This document shows, piece after piece, positions 1-11,122 of a DNA stretch of 64,000 nt; positions within the stretch are counted from its first letter, which is position 1; each line of letters starts with the position of its first letter. The notes beneath the pieces are model-generated. The model was not told the origin of the DNA and searched no databases. It saw nothing but the letters and a program-made list of their open reading frames with translations. The stretch spans positions 45,879,496 to 45,943,495 of the forward strand of contig CM068587.1 in NCBI GenBank assembly GCA_035048485.1, given 5' to 3'. The DNA is from Pteria penguin (taxonomy: Eukaryota > Mollusca > Bivalvia > Pterioida > Pteriidae). The position numbers were made by a program, and so were the translations under genes.

Positions 1-425
1 TTTTAAGACGGGATGGAGAATCCCCAATGGGTCAAAAGCAAAACCCATGTGTGACCTAGGGAGAACCAGGGTAACACTGAAAACCCTTGGAATGATATTT
101 TTCTCCCAGTGTACATTGCCAGTCTAGCATTTTTGTCAGGAGTCTCAAATTAAATGTGAAATTTTAAACAAAATAGAATAAATCATTTTGTAATTGTCTC
201 ACAACTAGTTCTTAGTGACTTCTTTCTGCACCTCTTTCTGATTTACAATGTGCAGATCTTATTTTCTTTCACAACTTTGGACTTTTCTAAGTGTCATTGA
301 AAATTTATTTCTTCTGTTGAACAAATTTTCAATTCTAAGTTATTGTTCGCAGATAATCTTCGGATTGTAATAATTTTCCCATGCATGACCCATATCAAGT
401 GATACAATAATTTCCCGATTTCACA

Positions 426-555
426 TGATGTAAGGGGCAATACCGGACAAATGCAGATTTGCATCATATTACTATGATGTCACAATCCAAGTGGTAACAT
501 CATAATGAAAATTATGATAAAAAGTGATTTGTCCGCTATAAGACCCCTGACATCA
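426..555. mobile_element. Short foldback (MITE-like) element
   Basis: The left arm begins TGATGTAAGGGG and continues to CGGACAAAT. The right arm is its inverted counterpart, with ATTTGTCCGCTATAAG followed by CCCCTGACATCA. The arms pair over about 27 bases with a few mismatches, and the middle is AT-rich and has no coding capacity. I do not see a clear target duplication, so the superfamily is not assigned. Confidence 0.55.
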
Positions 556-1944
556 TTTAAAATTCACAAATGTTAACCACTATGTTTATAAATATTAACC
601 ACCATGTTTATGTATTTAACATTCTTTGAATGTGTGTTATCAATTAGAATTCAAGTGTAGAACTTTCTTTATATATAGAAAACTTTCTCAGATGGTGCTA
701 GAAATAGATGCAAAAATAAAAACTGACTAAGTACATGTAATATTTGGATGTTTTATGCCTTGTTATCCAATTCAAATTCGGAAAGGAAAATCATTTGTTT
801 TTCATGAGATTTTGCATTAAATCAACTCTTGAAAATATACTGGTTTGTGATCTTTTGTTTGTTTATTGTGTATTTTACAATACTCAGATTTTCCCTCTGT
901 ATCACTTAACTATTCAGATCTTGTATATTTATGTTTATATTTATTTACTTGACTGACTTTTACCTATAATACATCATTTATTTGTAAACACAGACATATA
1001 CATTTCATTCCTGTTTACTGAAAAATGGAGAACATAAACTTCCAGGTGATTAAACCTTGTCATAAAATATGTATGTATCTGATGTTATTACTCAAATAGC
1101 ATTTATAAGTGTGCTCCTTTAAATATTTATATATGTGTGTACACACACACTTCAGTATTCTTAAGAAGAATGATATTATTTTATAGCATAATTTGTTTTG
1201 TTGTTTTTTATTGCAGGAGCACAAAATTTATGATTTTTTCAGTGTAGAATTTTTGTTAAGGAAAAAGGGACTTTTCATTACATCCCGTGAGTTTTGTTTG
1301 TCAATAGCATTGCAGTGTGGATAAAGTTTCATATTTTGATCTGATTCTGAGATAACTTCATGGGTCATATGACCATGGTCTGCAATTATCAGCAGTATAT
1401 ATACTTATGTAGAAAAGTCCCCCCAAACTCTCTTTACTATATGTAGTTTTAGAATATGACAACAATAATTCTCAGAAACTGTCTACATGTAAACTAATGC
1501 AAACTTTGTGTTACATGTGTATATTTTGTTTTGCTTTATACTTTGTATTCTTCATACTTGTTACTTGTTAAGTTCAATGTAGTTTTTTTGTTGATTACTT
1601 GCAGAGTTTATAAATTATTAAGATTTCAATCATGAAATTTTCTTGCATGGTTAATTTTTTTTACAGTTACAGCCTTGAGGGGCCATTAAGAATATTTGTC
1701 AGATTATGAAAACAAATTATGTACATATGTTTGTATATTCTGTACAGGTCATTTTTCATATATTCATGAAAATATATACCATGCAATAAAAGTTTTCATC
1801 TATCTTTTGTTTTAGTTATTATCATTAACTGGATCATCTTGGAACATCTGTGGATACACACCATTCATATCCCTTTTGATATACCCCTGGAATTTGACAT
1901 TGTAATCTATCCACAGACTTTAACATTAATATAATCTTAATTCC

Positions 1945-2425
1945 CCCTAAAATCAAAGATTTGGGGGCATCTAGTTTTTGGCCTGTCTGTCTGTTTTTGC
2001 AAAAATTATTAACAGTAGTTATAACTTTGGAATTGTAAGAGCTACGGCTTTTATGTTTCACAAGCATATTCCTTGTGACAGGACCTAATTGTCAGTCAAT
2101 AGTTTTTTACATTGTGATCTTGACCTTTGAACTATATTTCAAAAACTTTAACATTGCTGATAACTTTTGAAACATAACAGGTAAAGCTTTCATATTCCTC
2201 ATGAATATTTCTTGTGACAAGACCTTTCCTTTGATATAACAACTTTTCACCTGGTGATTTTGATCATGACCTTTGACCTACATTTAAAAAAAATTTAACA
2301 TTGGTTGTAACGGGTAGGGGTTTCATATCTCTCATGCATGTTCCCATTGGATGTTATCAAGATCTAGGACATTAAATGATTTGCGGTATTTAGACTTAAT
2401 TGCCACCGGGGGCAGTCGTTGTACA
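1945..2425. repeat. Dispersed 'gggggcat' noncoding repeat
   Basis: The block opens near GATTTGGGGGCATCTAG and closes near CCACCGGGGGCAGTCG. In between, phrases such as CTTGTGACAAGACCTTTC and GACCTTTGACCTACAT recur at about 150-bp spacing. The same phrases return at 18870-19205, 36770-37015, 37800-38445 and 47340-47740, so this is an interspersed repeat family. It encodes nothing and I do not know its class. Confidence 0.55.
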
Positions 2426-3317
2426 ATCATATTTTGTTGATTGGTTAAAAATAAGACTGATAATCCATAGGTGTATAATCATTTATCTAGTGACCTAGGC
2501 CTTTAACTTTCTAATTACTCCTAGATGTTGTAAGTGTATCAGGCAGTGAGAGTATCAATGCTTTACACGTTTGTTTTGTCTTGTATGAAAAATACTACAA
2601 GAATTTAGAATATGCAGCAGCAATAGATAACAATCTGTGTTTTAGGCTATTACTTTGTGACGAGTCGAAGTCTCCTGTTGGTATCTCGTAGTCCATGGAA
2701 TAAAAGGACAATATCGTGTATAGTGTCATATTCAGACATGCGAACCTGCCCCTGCAAAACTTAAAGGTTATATAAAAATATTAATTGATCTTCTAATTTG
2801 GGAAGGGGGAGGTGGGTTGGTTAGAAATAGTTTTTGGTCTGTCTGTTTATTGACCTATGGCTAAAACCCCTTAATATGGTAATAACTTTTTATCTTTAAA
2901 ATGTTATCCCACTGTAGTCCGTCCATCCGTCCGTCTTTCTGGCCGTCTCCACAATTTTGTCCACTTTCCTACTCCTTGACCACGACAGGCACCAATGTTT
3001 TTGTAGTGGTATATGAAAGGGTCTAACTTGAAGTTGTGCACCTCGGTTTTAAACTGGGGTCTGGCTCCTGGAATAAGAAAAAATAAGCAAGGAAAAAAAT
3101 CTTTGCAGTTCTTCTAAACTAAGACAGATGCAGTTGATTTGGTGGTGGTATATGAAAGGGTCTGACTTGAAGTTGTGTATCTGGGTTTCAAACTGGAGGT
3201 CTGGCCCCTGGGGTTGGGAAAAATCATACCTGTATCTCTTGATCTTCAGTCAAAATTCTAGGAGTCGATCTACCCCAGACCTTAGATCGATTTACCCAAG
3301 ATGTGGTTTGAAATTGA

Positions 3318-3500
3318 TTAAACATCTCCATAAGTTATGCCAACCTGTCTGGCTATATCTCGGATTTTTCGCCTTCTGTCGCACATGACAAGAGCGTGCA
3401 CAACATCAACATTTTCGTCTGTGATATCCTGCATGGGACGCCCCGAACGTTCACCATTTCCAATGCTCTCTCTGTAAGTCCTTCTAATTGTTTAATAGTA
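3318..3500 (-). pseudogene. Mariner-like transposase HTH fragment, broken
   Basis: On the minus strand one frame reads ERSGRPMQDITDE, then DRRRKIRDIARQVGITYGDV, before a TAA at 3320-3318. This matches the N-terminal helix-turn-helix part of mariner/SETMAR-type transposases, where 'GRP' is followed by a second helix-turn-helix of the form 'DRR-x-x-IREIA-x-x-x-GIS-x-G-x-V'. The upstream part (YRESIGNGERSGRP) resembles the usual linker. The catalytic DDE/D domain is absent, so this is a dead fragment. The identification rests on motif recognition only. Confidence 0.55.
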
Positions 3501-3820
3501 GTATAAAAAGTTGACTCCATCCAAAGGGTTTTCATGAAGTTTTTCCCAGTTTTACAAGAATTGTGTAAAAAGCAGATTAGAGCCGATAACATAGGGGGAA
3601 AGAAGAGAGTAGCGTAACGCTCTCTGTATGAAAGATTGCTCTAATATATCATGAACCACCGGATGTTAAAAATGCTAACACGATTTTGATGATTGTACTT
3701 AATATACTCTTGATAGAAAATAAGAAGCCGATTGAGGTTTTACGTCATTTACAAACAACACATGCACGTCGTTTTTTGCATCTGTATGTTTCACCAGTGT
3801 TTCCATTGTGGTCGCCGCCG

Positions 3821-3899
3821 AATCTCTCATACAAAGGGCGCTACGCTACTCTCCCCGGGAAAAGCGGTGAGTAGTGTAGCGCCCTCTGTATGAGAGATT
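3821..3899. repeat. 31-bp inverted repeat (hairpin)
   Basis: The left arm, AATCTCTCATACAAAGGGCG and onward, pairs with the right arm ending CTCTGTATGAGAGATT, leaving a short central loop around CCCCGGGAAAAG. A third, partial copy of the right arm, GAGAGTAGCGTAACGCTCTC, sits near 3605. This is probably the core of a small nonautonomous DNA element. Confidence 0.5.
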
Positions 3900-4189
3900 G
3901 GTTGTTTTTCAGAGAATGCAACGGAAAAGCCCGAGAAAGTGCGATTGGTTTATGCCAGCAAATATAATAGATCTCAATTCTCATGTATCCGACAACACCC
4001 TCCGTCCAGCTTAGGACAGTGGACAGGTATTCGGGTTGCATTCAAGCTGCTTACTTCGCAAACTCTGACTATCATGGTTGTCAGCTGACGGGGTGATGGT
4101 CCTTCACGACAACCTCGAGTTCGACTGCCTGTATATCTCAGCCCTGAGCAGACAGGGCGGTGATGGCGGAGACCGCATTCACTGCAGAT

Positions 4190-4608
4190 TAGAGATGCAA
4201 CGATACAGCTCCTCACGATACGATACGTATCACGATACTTGAACAGTGATACGATACGTATCGTGATACATTTTCTTATCATGAAATCGGGGTTAAAATG
4301 TACCTGTTCGATTTCACGAAGATCCTACATGTATAAAAGAGCTTTGAGACAAAAACAAATACACTTTACAATTCATACTAGAAATCAGGTACAAATTGAT
4401 ACAATATAACAATATAAAGAATATACTGAAACATATCCATTTGGTCTTTTTCTTACAATTTTTTTTAAATATGAAACATCTCTATTTATCATGGAAATTG
4501 CAACATAATTTTATAATAAGTAACATTGGCGTATGGTATCGTATCGTGTATCGTATCGTGATCCATGTATCGCGATATATCGTATCGCGGTATATCGTTA
4601 CATCTCTA
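4190..4608. mobile_element. Nonautonomous hAT-type DNA transposon with 8-bp TSD
   Basis: The element starts TAGAGATGCAACGATA and ends TATCGTTACATCTCTA, giving terminal inverted repeats of about 16 bp with one mismatch. It is flanked by a perfect 8-bp duplication, CTGCAGAT, at 4182-4189 and 4609-4616. An 8-bp duplication and TAGAGATG-type ends are hallmarks of the hAT superfamily. The subterminal regions are dense in short ATCGTATCG/CGATACGAT motifs in both orientations, as expected for transposase-binding repeats. There is no transposase frame, so it must have been moved in trans. Confidence 0.8.
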
Positions 4609-5163
4609 CTGCAGATACCCCGTGAACACGGTGATGCGTGAAGACACCGGGTTACACAAGCAGGCCTGAAGAGTGGAACCTCTCCGAAGCGGCCATACTA
4701 TCAAACTTTCCTATGTGTAGGCAATATTACAACCTGATATACAGTGAAAACTATCGTGTAGTCCACCTTTACTCCCAAACATCATTGGGTTTTTTTTTTT
4801 TCAAAAAGCTGGTCTCTAAAAAGGTTTAATAGTTTTTCAAGTTTGATTTACTGTAGTCCCCCATCAACTATGCCTCATCCATTTGTTTATATTGCCTCTA
4901 TTAAAATTGTCCTTCTTTGATAAATCAGCTGTAGGGTACAGAAATTGAATACAAACTGTCGATGTCAATTGACGCGATGTTTAGAGACTATATACGGGGA
5001 GAGAGAAACCGCTGTGATGCCATGCCAGGAGGACTGAAATAGGAATCATCAATTTATATCGGGAGGATGGAGGTGAACTAAAATGTTGCATTTCTCGTCC
5101 TTAACTTGTGTAACAAAAGATGAAAAAAATGAATTTCAGTCTTTCCGTAACACCCCTCGTCTC

Positions 5164-5187
5164 CACACACACACACACACACACACG
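5164..5187. repeat. (CA)n microsatellite
   Basis: A run of about twelve CA dinucleotides, continued downstream by imperfect ACACAC stretches to about 5213. It is a simple sequence repeat about 0.5 kb upstream of the TRIM-like reading frame. Confidence 0.9.
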
Positions 5188-5648
5188 CAAACACCTACAC
5201 ACATGCACACACAATTCCAACTACGTTTTCAATACGCCAGCAAAGCATATTCCAATGATATCTTCATATATCTATAAATATTACGTATTGCTTACATTAG
5301 CTAAAATGACATTAGCTTGTCTGGTCTAGTCCTATATTAACAAAGCGCATTTTCCATTGTTGGGAAATACCAGGTACGGGACTCTATTAAAAGTACCTCT
5401 GCATTTAAATTCTATAGCGCTATACTGCTATGTCATCAAAAAAAGAACAGGAATTCGATATCGACCTGTTCTCTGCGAGTATTTAAATACGAGAGAGAGA
5501 ATCAAACCTAGATCATAACGAAAGTGGATTTTAACATTCAATATTTCTCATGCTTATGGGTTCATTTTGTGGATTAACAACGGACAGTAAATTACTTTCA
5601 TCATTCACTTTAAAGAAGGAAACGATCTAGGGACTGAGAAGAATGTAT

Positions 5649-5655
5649 TATAAAA
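5649..5655 (+). promoter_or_regulatory. Candidate TATA box of the TRIM-like gene
   Basis: TATAAAA lies 63-69 bases upstream of the first ATG of the reading frame. It is a good match to the consensus, but the region is AT-rich and the transcription start is unknown. Confidence 0.3.
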
Positions 5656-5717
5656 TGTGATAGTTCGTTTCCATCCTGAACGTGTCGTAGCTGGTCACAT
5701 TCTTGACAAATACTGAA

Positions 5718-7022
5718 ATGGCGTCTGTTGTGAAAGAAAGAAGAGCTTGTTTGCCTGCCGTTTGTAAAAACATCCGCAAAGATAAACTTCCAAGATTGAG
5801 GACATTAGCAAAGTCGCGTGTGATTGATGACAAAACTGACAGGGTCCTACAACAGTTAGAGAAAACTCGGACATCTATGATTGAGGCAACTAACAAACTT
5901 ATCGACGAAAAGAAACAGAAGTACAAAACATTCAAACAAGGCAGAGAGCGATCACTTACTGAAACAGAGGAAATGTTGAAATATATGGACACGGTAACGG
6001 AGTCGCTGGATAAAAATGTAAACAAGTATTCCGACGCTGATGTTACCGAGATGGAACAGCAGATGATGTCCACTCTGGAGAAACTGGAATCCCTGAAACG
6101 TGAGGAAGAGGATGAAACAACTTTATTCATACCAGGTCACATCGACCACAAAGTTCTAAGTGACATGATTGGTGAGGTTATTGGTCTGGATGACAAGGAA
6201 ACTCTGAGATCAGTGGACATTACAAAAATGCATACTGTACAACAGTTAAATGTGTCTACTATACGCCCTGTAGGGAACGATACAGCATGGATTAGGGATT
6301 ACGAGGACAATAGAGTAAAGGTAATAGATAACAAAGGTAATACAATACAAACAATGCTGTATGGGTGTGCTGACTTTGTTGTCATGGATAATGGTGATCG
6401 TGTGTACACTGATGGCAAAGGATTACGAGTTACTTCCCTTGATGGCAGTGATCGTATACTATGTGATACAAACCCACTGAGATCGACGTTGATGAGCAAG
6501 ACGTGTGACGGACATCTTCTGGTCAGCATGAGAGATGACGGTGACAGCTACACCATTACCCCGAAAAGTCGCCGCCTGGTCCAGCGTATGACCATGACAG
6601 GAGAGGTGAGGACAGCATATGAATTCCATGAAGACGGTAGTTCACGACTTTTTACACTGCCTAGCAGAACGGCTGATAACAGGAATGGTGACATATGTGC
6701 TATCAACAGGACGAGTAAGGACAGTGCAGAGGTGATTATATTACACAGAGACGGGAGAGTGAGAGCTACCTACAGAGGACAAAGTGATTCTGCTAAGGTA
6801 TTTCATCCCGGTGATGTCGACTGTGATTCTAGATGCAGGATTATTATTTCTGACTATAACAATAGATCAGTACACTTGCTGTCGTACGATGGAACATTCT
6901 TGAGATACTTACTCCGTGAATTAAGTGGATGTCCATTATGTGTGTCACTGTATGATGATAGTCTGTGGTTGTCACTAAAATCACGTAGTTCAAATCAAGT
7001 AAAAGTGTATAGATACAAATAA
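5718..7022 (+). CDS. TRIM-like coiled-coil / NHL-propeller protein, no RING or B-box, intronless
   Basis: The frame from the first ATG codes for 434 residues without an intron. The longer frame begins at a TTG (5703) preceded closely by an in-frame TAG, so the ATG at 5718 is the sensible start. Residues about 20-135 are charged and heptad-like (RVLQQLEKTRTSMIEATNK, then EEMLKYMDTVTESLDKN), predicting a coiled coil. Residues about 170-434 show short repeats such as WIRDYEDNRVKVIDNKGN and IIISDYNNRSVHLLSYDG, typical of NHL/TRIM2-3-71-type propellers. No zinc-binding Cys/His pattern for RING or B-box precedes them. Molluscs carry large expanded families of such genes, often with a single coding exon, many probably acting in innate immunity or as ubiquitin-ligase relatives. 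The exact role is unknown. It may be a truncated paralogue. Confidence 0.8.
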   Translation: MASVVKERRACLPAVCKNIRKDKLPRLRTLAKSRVIDDKTDRVLQQLEKTRTSMIEATNKLIDEKKQKYKTFKQGRERSLTETEEMLKYMDTVTESLDKNVNKYSDADVTEMEQQMMSTLEKLESLKREEEDETTLFIPGHIDHKVLSDMIGEVIGLDDKETLRSVDITKMHTVQQLNVSTIRPVGNDTAWIRDYEDNRVKVIDNKGNTIQTMLYGCADFVVMDNGDRVYTDGKGLRVTSLDGSDRILCDTNPLRSTLMSKTCDGHLLVSMRDDGDSYTITPKSRRLVQRMTMTGEVRTAYEFHEDGSSRLFTLPSRTADNRNGDICAINRTSKDSAEVIILHRDGRVRATYRGQSDSAKVFHPGDVDCDSRCRIIISDYNNRSVHLLSYDGTFLRYLLRELSGCPLCVSLYDDSLWLSLKSRSSNQVKVYRYK

Positions 7023-7044
7023 TACTTAATGTATCTGTGCATTT

Positions 7045-7400
7045 AGCCACAAGTCGTGGCCCTATTTGAATGATCATTCAAATCATAGGTCGTAGACGCA
7101 ATGTCCCTGTGCCCCCAATGTGTATAGCATAGTATTATATAGACCCTTTCACACGAATCTGCGGACCTAATATTTTGGTGGGCGGAAGTATTTGCGGAGA
7201 CCCATTAGTAACACCTTTTATCAACATTGCGTAGTTGAAGAGTATTGTGAGCTGGCACGAATAGGTCTCCGCAAACAATTCCGCCCACCAAAACATTAGG
7301 TCCGCAGGTTAGTGTGAAAAGGTCTATTACACACATTGGGTACACAGGGTCATTGTGTCTACGACCCGTGATTCAAATCGTGCCACAACTTGCGGCTACT
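7045..7400. mobile_element. Long nested foldback element (two palindromes, TA-flanked core)
   Basis: The core at 7140-7326 has arms of about 60 bp. The left arm starts GACCCTTTCACAC and includes GCGGACCTAATATTTTGGTG. The right arm mirrors it and ends GTGTGAAAAGGTC. TA lies at both borders, as in Tc1/mariner-type MITEs. Outside the core a second pair of arms continues the symmetry: GGTCGTAGACGCAATG on the left answers CATTGTGTCTACGACC on the right, reaching the GTGGC/GCCAC region at the outer ends. A solo outer-arm fragment (ATTCAAATAAGGCCACAG) recurs near 20385, so the outer part is a repeat in its own right. Confidence 0.65.
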
Positions 7401-7463
7401 GTACATAATGAAAACCCACAGAGTAATGTACGTGTATCTAGTATATTTTTATACTAACATGGG

Positions 7464-7578
7464 CGGATCCAGGATTTCCGAAAAGGGGGCCCACATCTGT
7501 ATTGTCTAAACTTCTCTGCCATTTTTGGTGCCAAATCTGGATTTTTAGTAATAAATATGTGGCGAAAATCCGCTACTG
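7464..7578. repeat. Dispersed 'GGCGGATCC' element, short copy
   Basis: It opens GGGCGGATCCAGGATTTC and has AAAAGGGGGCCC close by. It contains GGTGCCAAATCTGGA and ends with AAATCCGC, a partial inversion of the opening. A copy with the same internal phrase and much longer G runs lies at 55518-55735, so this is an interspersed family. Confidence 0.5.
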
Positions 7579-7997
7579 ACTAAATTAATATTTTATACTA
7601 AATAAATGTCTATACTTAAAAATCATTACATTAAGTTTAAGAATTTCATGATCCCTATTTCTTTCTCTTAAAATCTTGAGTACGTGGTCATGTACATGTA
7701 TAGGGTTCATTACATTCAGAATCAGCCATACGCATAGGCATATGAATCGTGTTGGAAGTCCAATATTTACCTTGTCATACAATTAATCACATGAAAAAGG
7801 AGCACATTAACACCCCCCTTATTTGATATTTTCTTTCTACTCCTCTGTGTATTCATGGAGTTGTAAGCATATTCATATTCTATACATTTGCATGATATAG
7901 TTGATGACATTCATTAGAAATTATATATCGTATAATCGTAGATAAAGGCAATCTCTTACAAAGAAATAGATAATGTTACACTATAAATAAATATAGG

Positions 7998-8120
7998 TGT
8001 CATTTGATAACTTTCGACATACTCCTGATCACCAGGAGTATCAAAAGTTACTCCTGATCACCAGGAGTATCAAAAGTTACTCCTGATCACCAGGAGTATC
8101 AAAAGTTAATCAAATGACAT
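7998..8120. mobile_element. Small foldback cassette with three 29-bp palindromic units
   Basis: The outer arms TGTCATTTGATAACTT and AAGTTAATCAAATGACA are inverted copies. Between them a 29-bp unit is repeated three times in tandem. Each unit holds the palindrome ACTCCTGATCACCAGGAGT followed by ATCAAAAGTT. The whole is therefore a palindrome made of palindromes, with no coding capacity. Confidence 0.65.
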
Positions 8121-8624
8121 ATATGTATCACTGCTACGAAATGTTTCAAACTGTACATGTTTTCCGTGTCACATTTCATGAAAATTAAGAAAGTAATAAT
8201 GATAATGAATGACATAATCTCACATCCAGAAAAGTGTTTTCTCAACAAATAATACATAAGCTTAGCATAGATTACCCTCTATATAAGAGTGATAATACTT
8301 GTGTTTTTCCACATGCCATACTAATGTCATTTTATTACGGTTTATCTGAAGTTTTGATAAGAACATCAATATCTCTCAAATTATGTGCGTTGCATTTGTT
8401 TTTAATAATTAATGATGTTTCAGCAACTCATATTTTATATGCTGTTTTACACAGTCTTTTGTTCAGTGTTGTTTTTCTGTCTACAAAACATTTTGAATTT
8501 GTATATACGATATGCAATAAATGAGATTAAAATGTTAAAAACCAATGTTTTATTACTTGTTTCTTGGTAGGTCCGTGTATATATAACGCTTAACAATTCA
8601 AAATTCAAAAATGGTTTTTAATTT

Positions 8625-8895
8625 TAGGTCTTTTATATTTTAACCAAAAACCTAAAATATCACATATTCGTAATCTCTCTCAATGTTTATAAAATTTTAG
8701 ATTTTTGACTAAAAACCTAAAACATCAGATATCCACAATCGTTTTGACTGTTAAAAAAATTTACATATTTGACTTATAACATAAAATATCAAGTATCCTA
8801 AATCGTTTTGAGAATTTAGAATGTTGGATTTTTGGTCAAAAGTTCAAAATATTAAAAATCAAAAATCGTTTTAAGTTTTTGGATTTATAGATTTT
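8625..8895. repeat. Degenerate AT-rich tandem repeat, about 65-bp unit
   Basis: About four diverged copies of a unit containing ACCTAAAATATCA followed by ATCCACAATCGTTTTG and TTTAGATTTTTGAC. It is noncoding. Confidence 0.5.
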
Positions 8896-10193
8896 TGAGA
8901 TTTACTGCTCTTGCATTTGACAAGAAGAACGTCTCGACCAGTAGAGTTACATGGAATTTTTAAAAAAAACCGCCTGGTTGTACATGTAGAGTCAGAGCGG
9001 GTGTCGTTAAGAGTTGACCCGAGGGCGAATGTAAATGAATCTACACTCGGATGCTTTAAACGATTTTTTTTTTTTACTTTTGAATTGCTTTGGTGTTACA
9101 TGGACTTTGGTATAGGCCCAGCCCTCCAATTTCAAATTTTAGAGATGAACTGGCTAAATTCCAAATATATTTGATATTTGAACAATCAAATATTAAATGT
9201 TTGCAATATTTTCAGTGTCACTTGGACGTGAATTGCATTTACTGTACTGCTAATATTATGGAAGCATTTGCTGCAGAATAAATTATTGCTGGAAAGGTTG
9301 CTTATAAAAGAGGAAAGAAAAGTTACTGACTCAGCCGTATGACAGAAGTCACCACGGAAATATACAGCATTTAATGTAATGATATGAAAAAAAACATATA
9401 GGGACATTACACCATAGTATTCGATTATAGTGCAGTTACGATACCGAATAAGGACGGTCATTTGATATGAAAACAGTCAATCAGTTTATGTGGTTAACCG
9501 GTTTACGGAACAGCAAAATAATCAAAGGACACACATTTAAAAATATATCTATTCCTGCATATAGATATCAAAGGTCAACAAGTGTCTCAAGTTGACAGGT
9601 CATTAAAATATAGAAATACGTATTGTAATGCAGAAAAAAAACCATCATGGTATCAAAAATACATCAAGCGACATCGAAATGAGAGAAACAGTGCTCTGCC
9701 GGTCTGGAAGCGAGCTCAGACCCTTGATCTGTAGGAGTCCCGACCACCAGTCAGAGGGGACGAGGTTCAGGGCGGCAATGTCTCCTCTGAAGGTTTCAAC
9801 AAGCCCCAACAATTAGTCCTCATCGCCCTGTTAGTCAGTTTGTAACGTCCAAGTAAAAGTTTGTAAAAGGCTGTAGAGGAGCCCGGTACAAGACTTACAG
9901 ACTTTTTTATTATCTCCGGGTCATATTGTCTATAACGAAGGCATTTAATTATTTTGGAACCCAACGAAATTAAATTGTCGAAACCTTTGACCTTCCTAAG
10001 TTTGTATACAAGATCACCGTAAATTCCATTGGATACATACTATCGAAAAGTGATATTTCCGAATTTAGATGACAGTTCTGAATACGATCAAAAGAAATGT
10101 CAAATGTTTTTCTAAGTTTGTGATATCTCTAACCGTACGGAAGCGTATTAGTGCCAAATTGAAACATTTTTATTTCCCGTTTTTACAACATTA
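8896..10193. other. Noncoding stretch, nothing recognised
   Basis: There is no gene, RNA gene or clear repeat here. The frames present translate to low-complexity or frame-broken peptides. Confidence 0.4.
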
Positions 10194-10410
10194 ATGTTAA
10201 AAATTCCAACTTTAATCTTGGAAATCCAACTTTATCCAACTTTATTCTTGGAGATTCCAACTTTAATCTTGGTAATCCCAACTTTAATCTTGGAAATTCC
10301 GACATTAATTTTGGAAATTCTAACTTTATTCTTGGAAATTCCAACATTCAAGTTGGAAATTCCAACTATAATCTTGAAAATTCCAACTTTAATCTTACTT
10401 TAATTTTAAA
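10194..10410. repeat. 21-bp degenerate minisatellite
   Basis: A unit like AATTCCAACTTTAATCTTGG recurs about ten times. Because the period is near 21 bp, one + frame stays open and reads as a repeated heptad of the type IPTLILE. The peptide is a by-product of repeat length and nothing suggests a gene. Confidence 0.7.
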
Positions 10411-10570
10411 CATTCGAACTTTAAAGTTAAACCCTGAATCAAAAGTTTCAGAGTACATTTAATTTGTATCTTTTTTTTTTTTCAAAGACATATTTAGTAT
10501 GTAAATCAGCCATTTTCTTGTTAATAGACTGAGCTGATCGTATATTTGGCTGCTTGAATAAATGAGGTTT

Positions 10571-11122
10571 TTAGCTCACCTGAGCCAAAGGCTCAAGTGA
10601 GCTATTGTGATCAATCACCGTCCATCGTCCGTCGTCTGTCGTCTGTCGTCCGTCCGTCATTAACTTTTCTACATTTTCGTCTTCTTCTTCAGAACCGCTG
10701 CACAGAATTTCACCAAACTTCATAGGAAGTAAGTACTCAAGGTCTTCTACCAAGTTTGTGTTTTTCGTGTCCATCCGTAATCCAAGATGGCTGCCATTGG
10801 CTCTGATTGGTTGACACAATTTCGACTTCTTTTCCAGAACGGCTGCACAGAATTCCACCAAACCTCATAGGAAGTAAGTACTCAAGGTCCTCTACCAAGT
10901 TTGTGTTTTTTGTGCCGATCCGTAATCCAGGATGGCCGCCATTGGCTCTGATTGGTTGACATATTTTGGACTTCTTCAAAACGACTGCACAAAATATCAC
11001 CAAACCTTATAGAAAGTCTTGTAGAAAAAAGCAAAATTTTCTACTGAAATGAGCTGTCATTTTATTGTAAATAAGCAATTTGTACTCAGGTGAGCGATAT
11101 AGGCCCATTTGGGCCTCTTGTT
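10571..11122. mobile_element. Nonautonomous element with AGCTCACCTGAG / CTCAGGTGAGC ends
   Basis: The left end reads TTAGCTCACCTGAGCC followed by its own local inversion. The right end reads CTCAGGTGAGCGATATAGG and GGGCCTCTTG. The interior starts with a CGTCCGTC-rich tract. It then has two tandem copies (about 130 bp apart) of a segment with GGCTGCACAGAATTCCACC, GTAAGTACTCAAGGTC and CATTGGCTCTGATTGGTTG. This end signature is very common in marine invertebrate genomes. A copy of its left end is at 33018-33120. Confidence 0.65.

Larger units (their letters stand above)
1..3300. other. AT-rich noncoding stretch, no gene recognised
   Basis: I see no convincing coding exon in this stretch. The few frames over 60 codons have low-complexity, hydrophobic or AT-driven translations without a recognisable family. 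It holds a short foldback element near 426-555, a dispersed repeat around 1945-2425, and a 68-bp direct duplication at about 3006 and 3145 (spacing 139 bp). A distal exon or UTR of a gene lying to the left cannot be excluded. Confidence 0.5.

Noticed and set aside
5703..5717. Upstream TTG start for the TRIM-like protein
   Set aside because: A TTG start is not expected in an animal gene. The next in-frame ATG at 5718 is used, and an in-frame TAG lies just upstream.
5648..6130. 160-codon minus-strand frame
   Set aside because: It is the Ser-rich antisense shadow of the TRIM-like coding sequence.
10571..11003. Two minus-strand frames with repeated 'GTKNTNLVEDLEYLLPM'-like peptides
   Set aside because: They are translations of the internal duplicates of the AGCTCACCTGAG element and not a gene.
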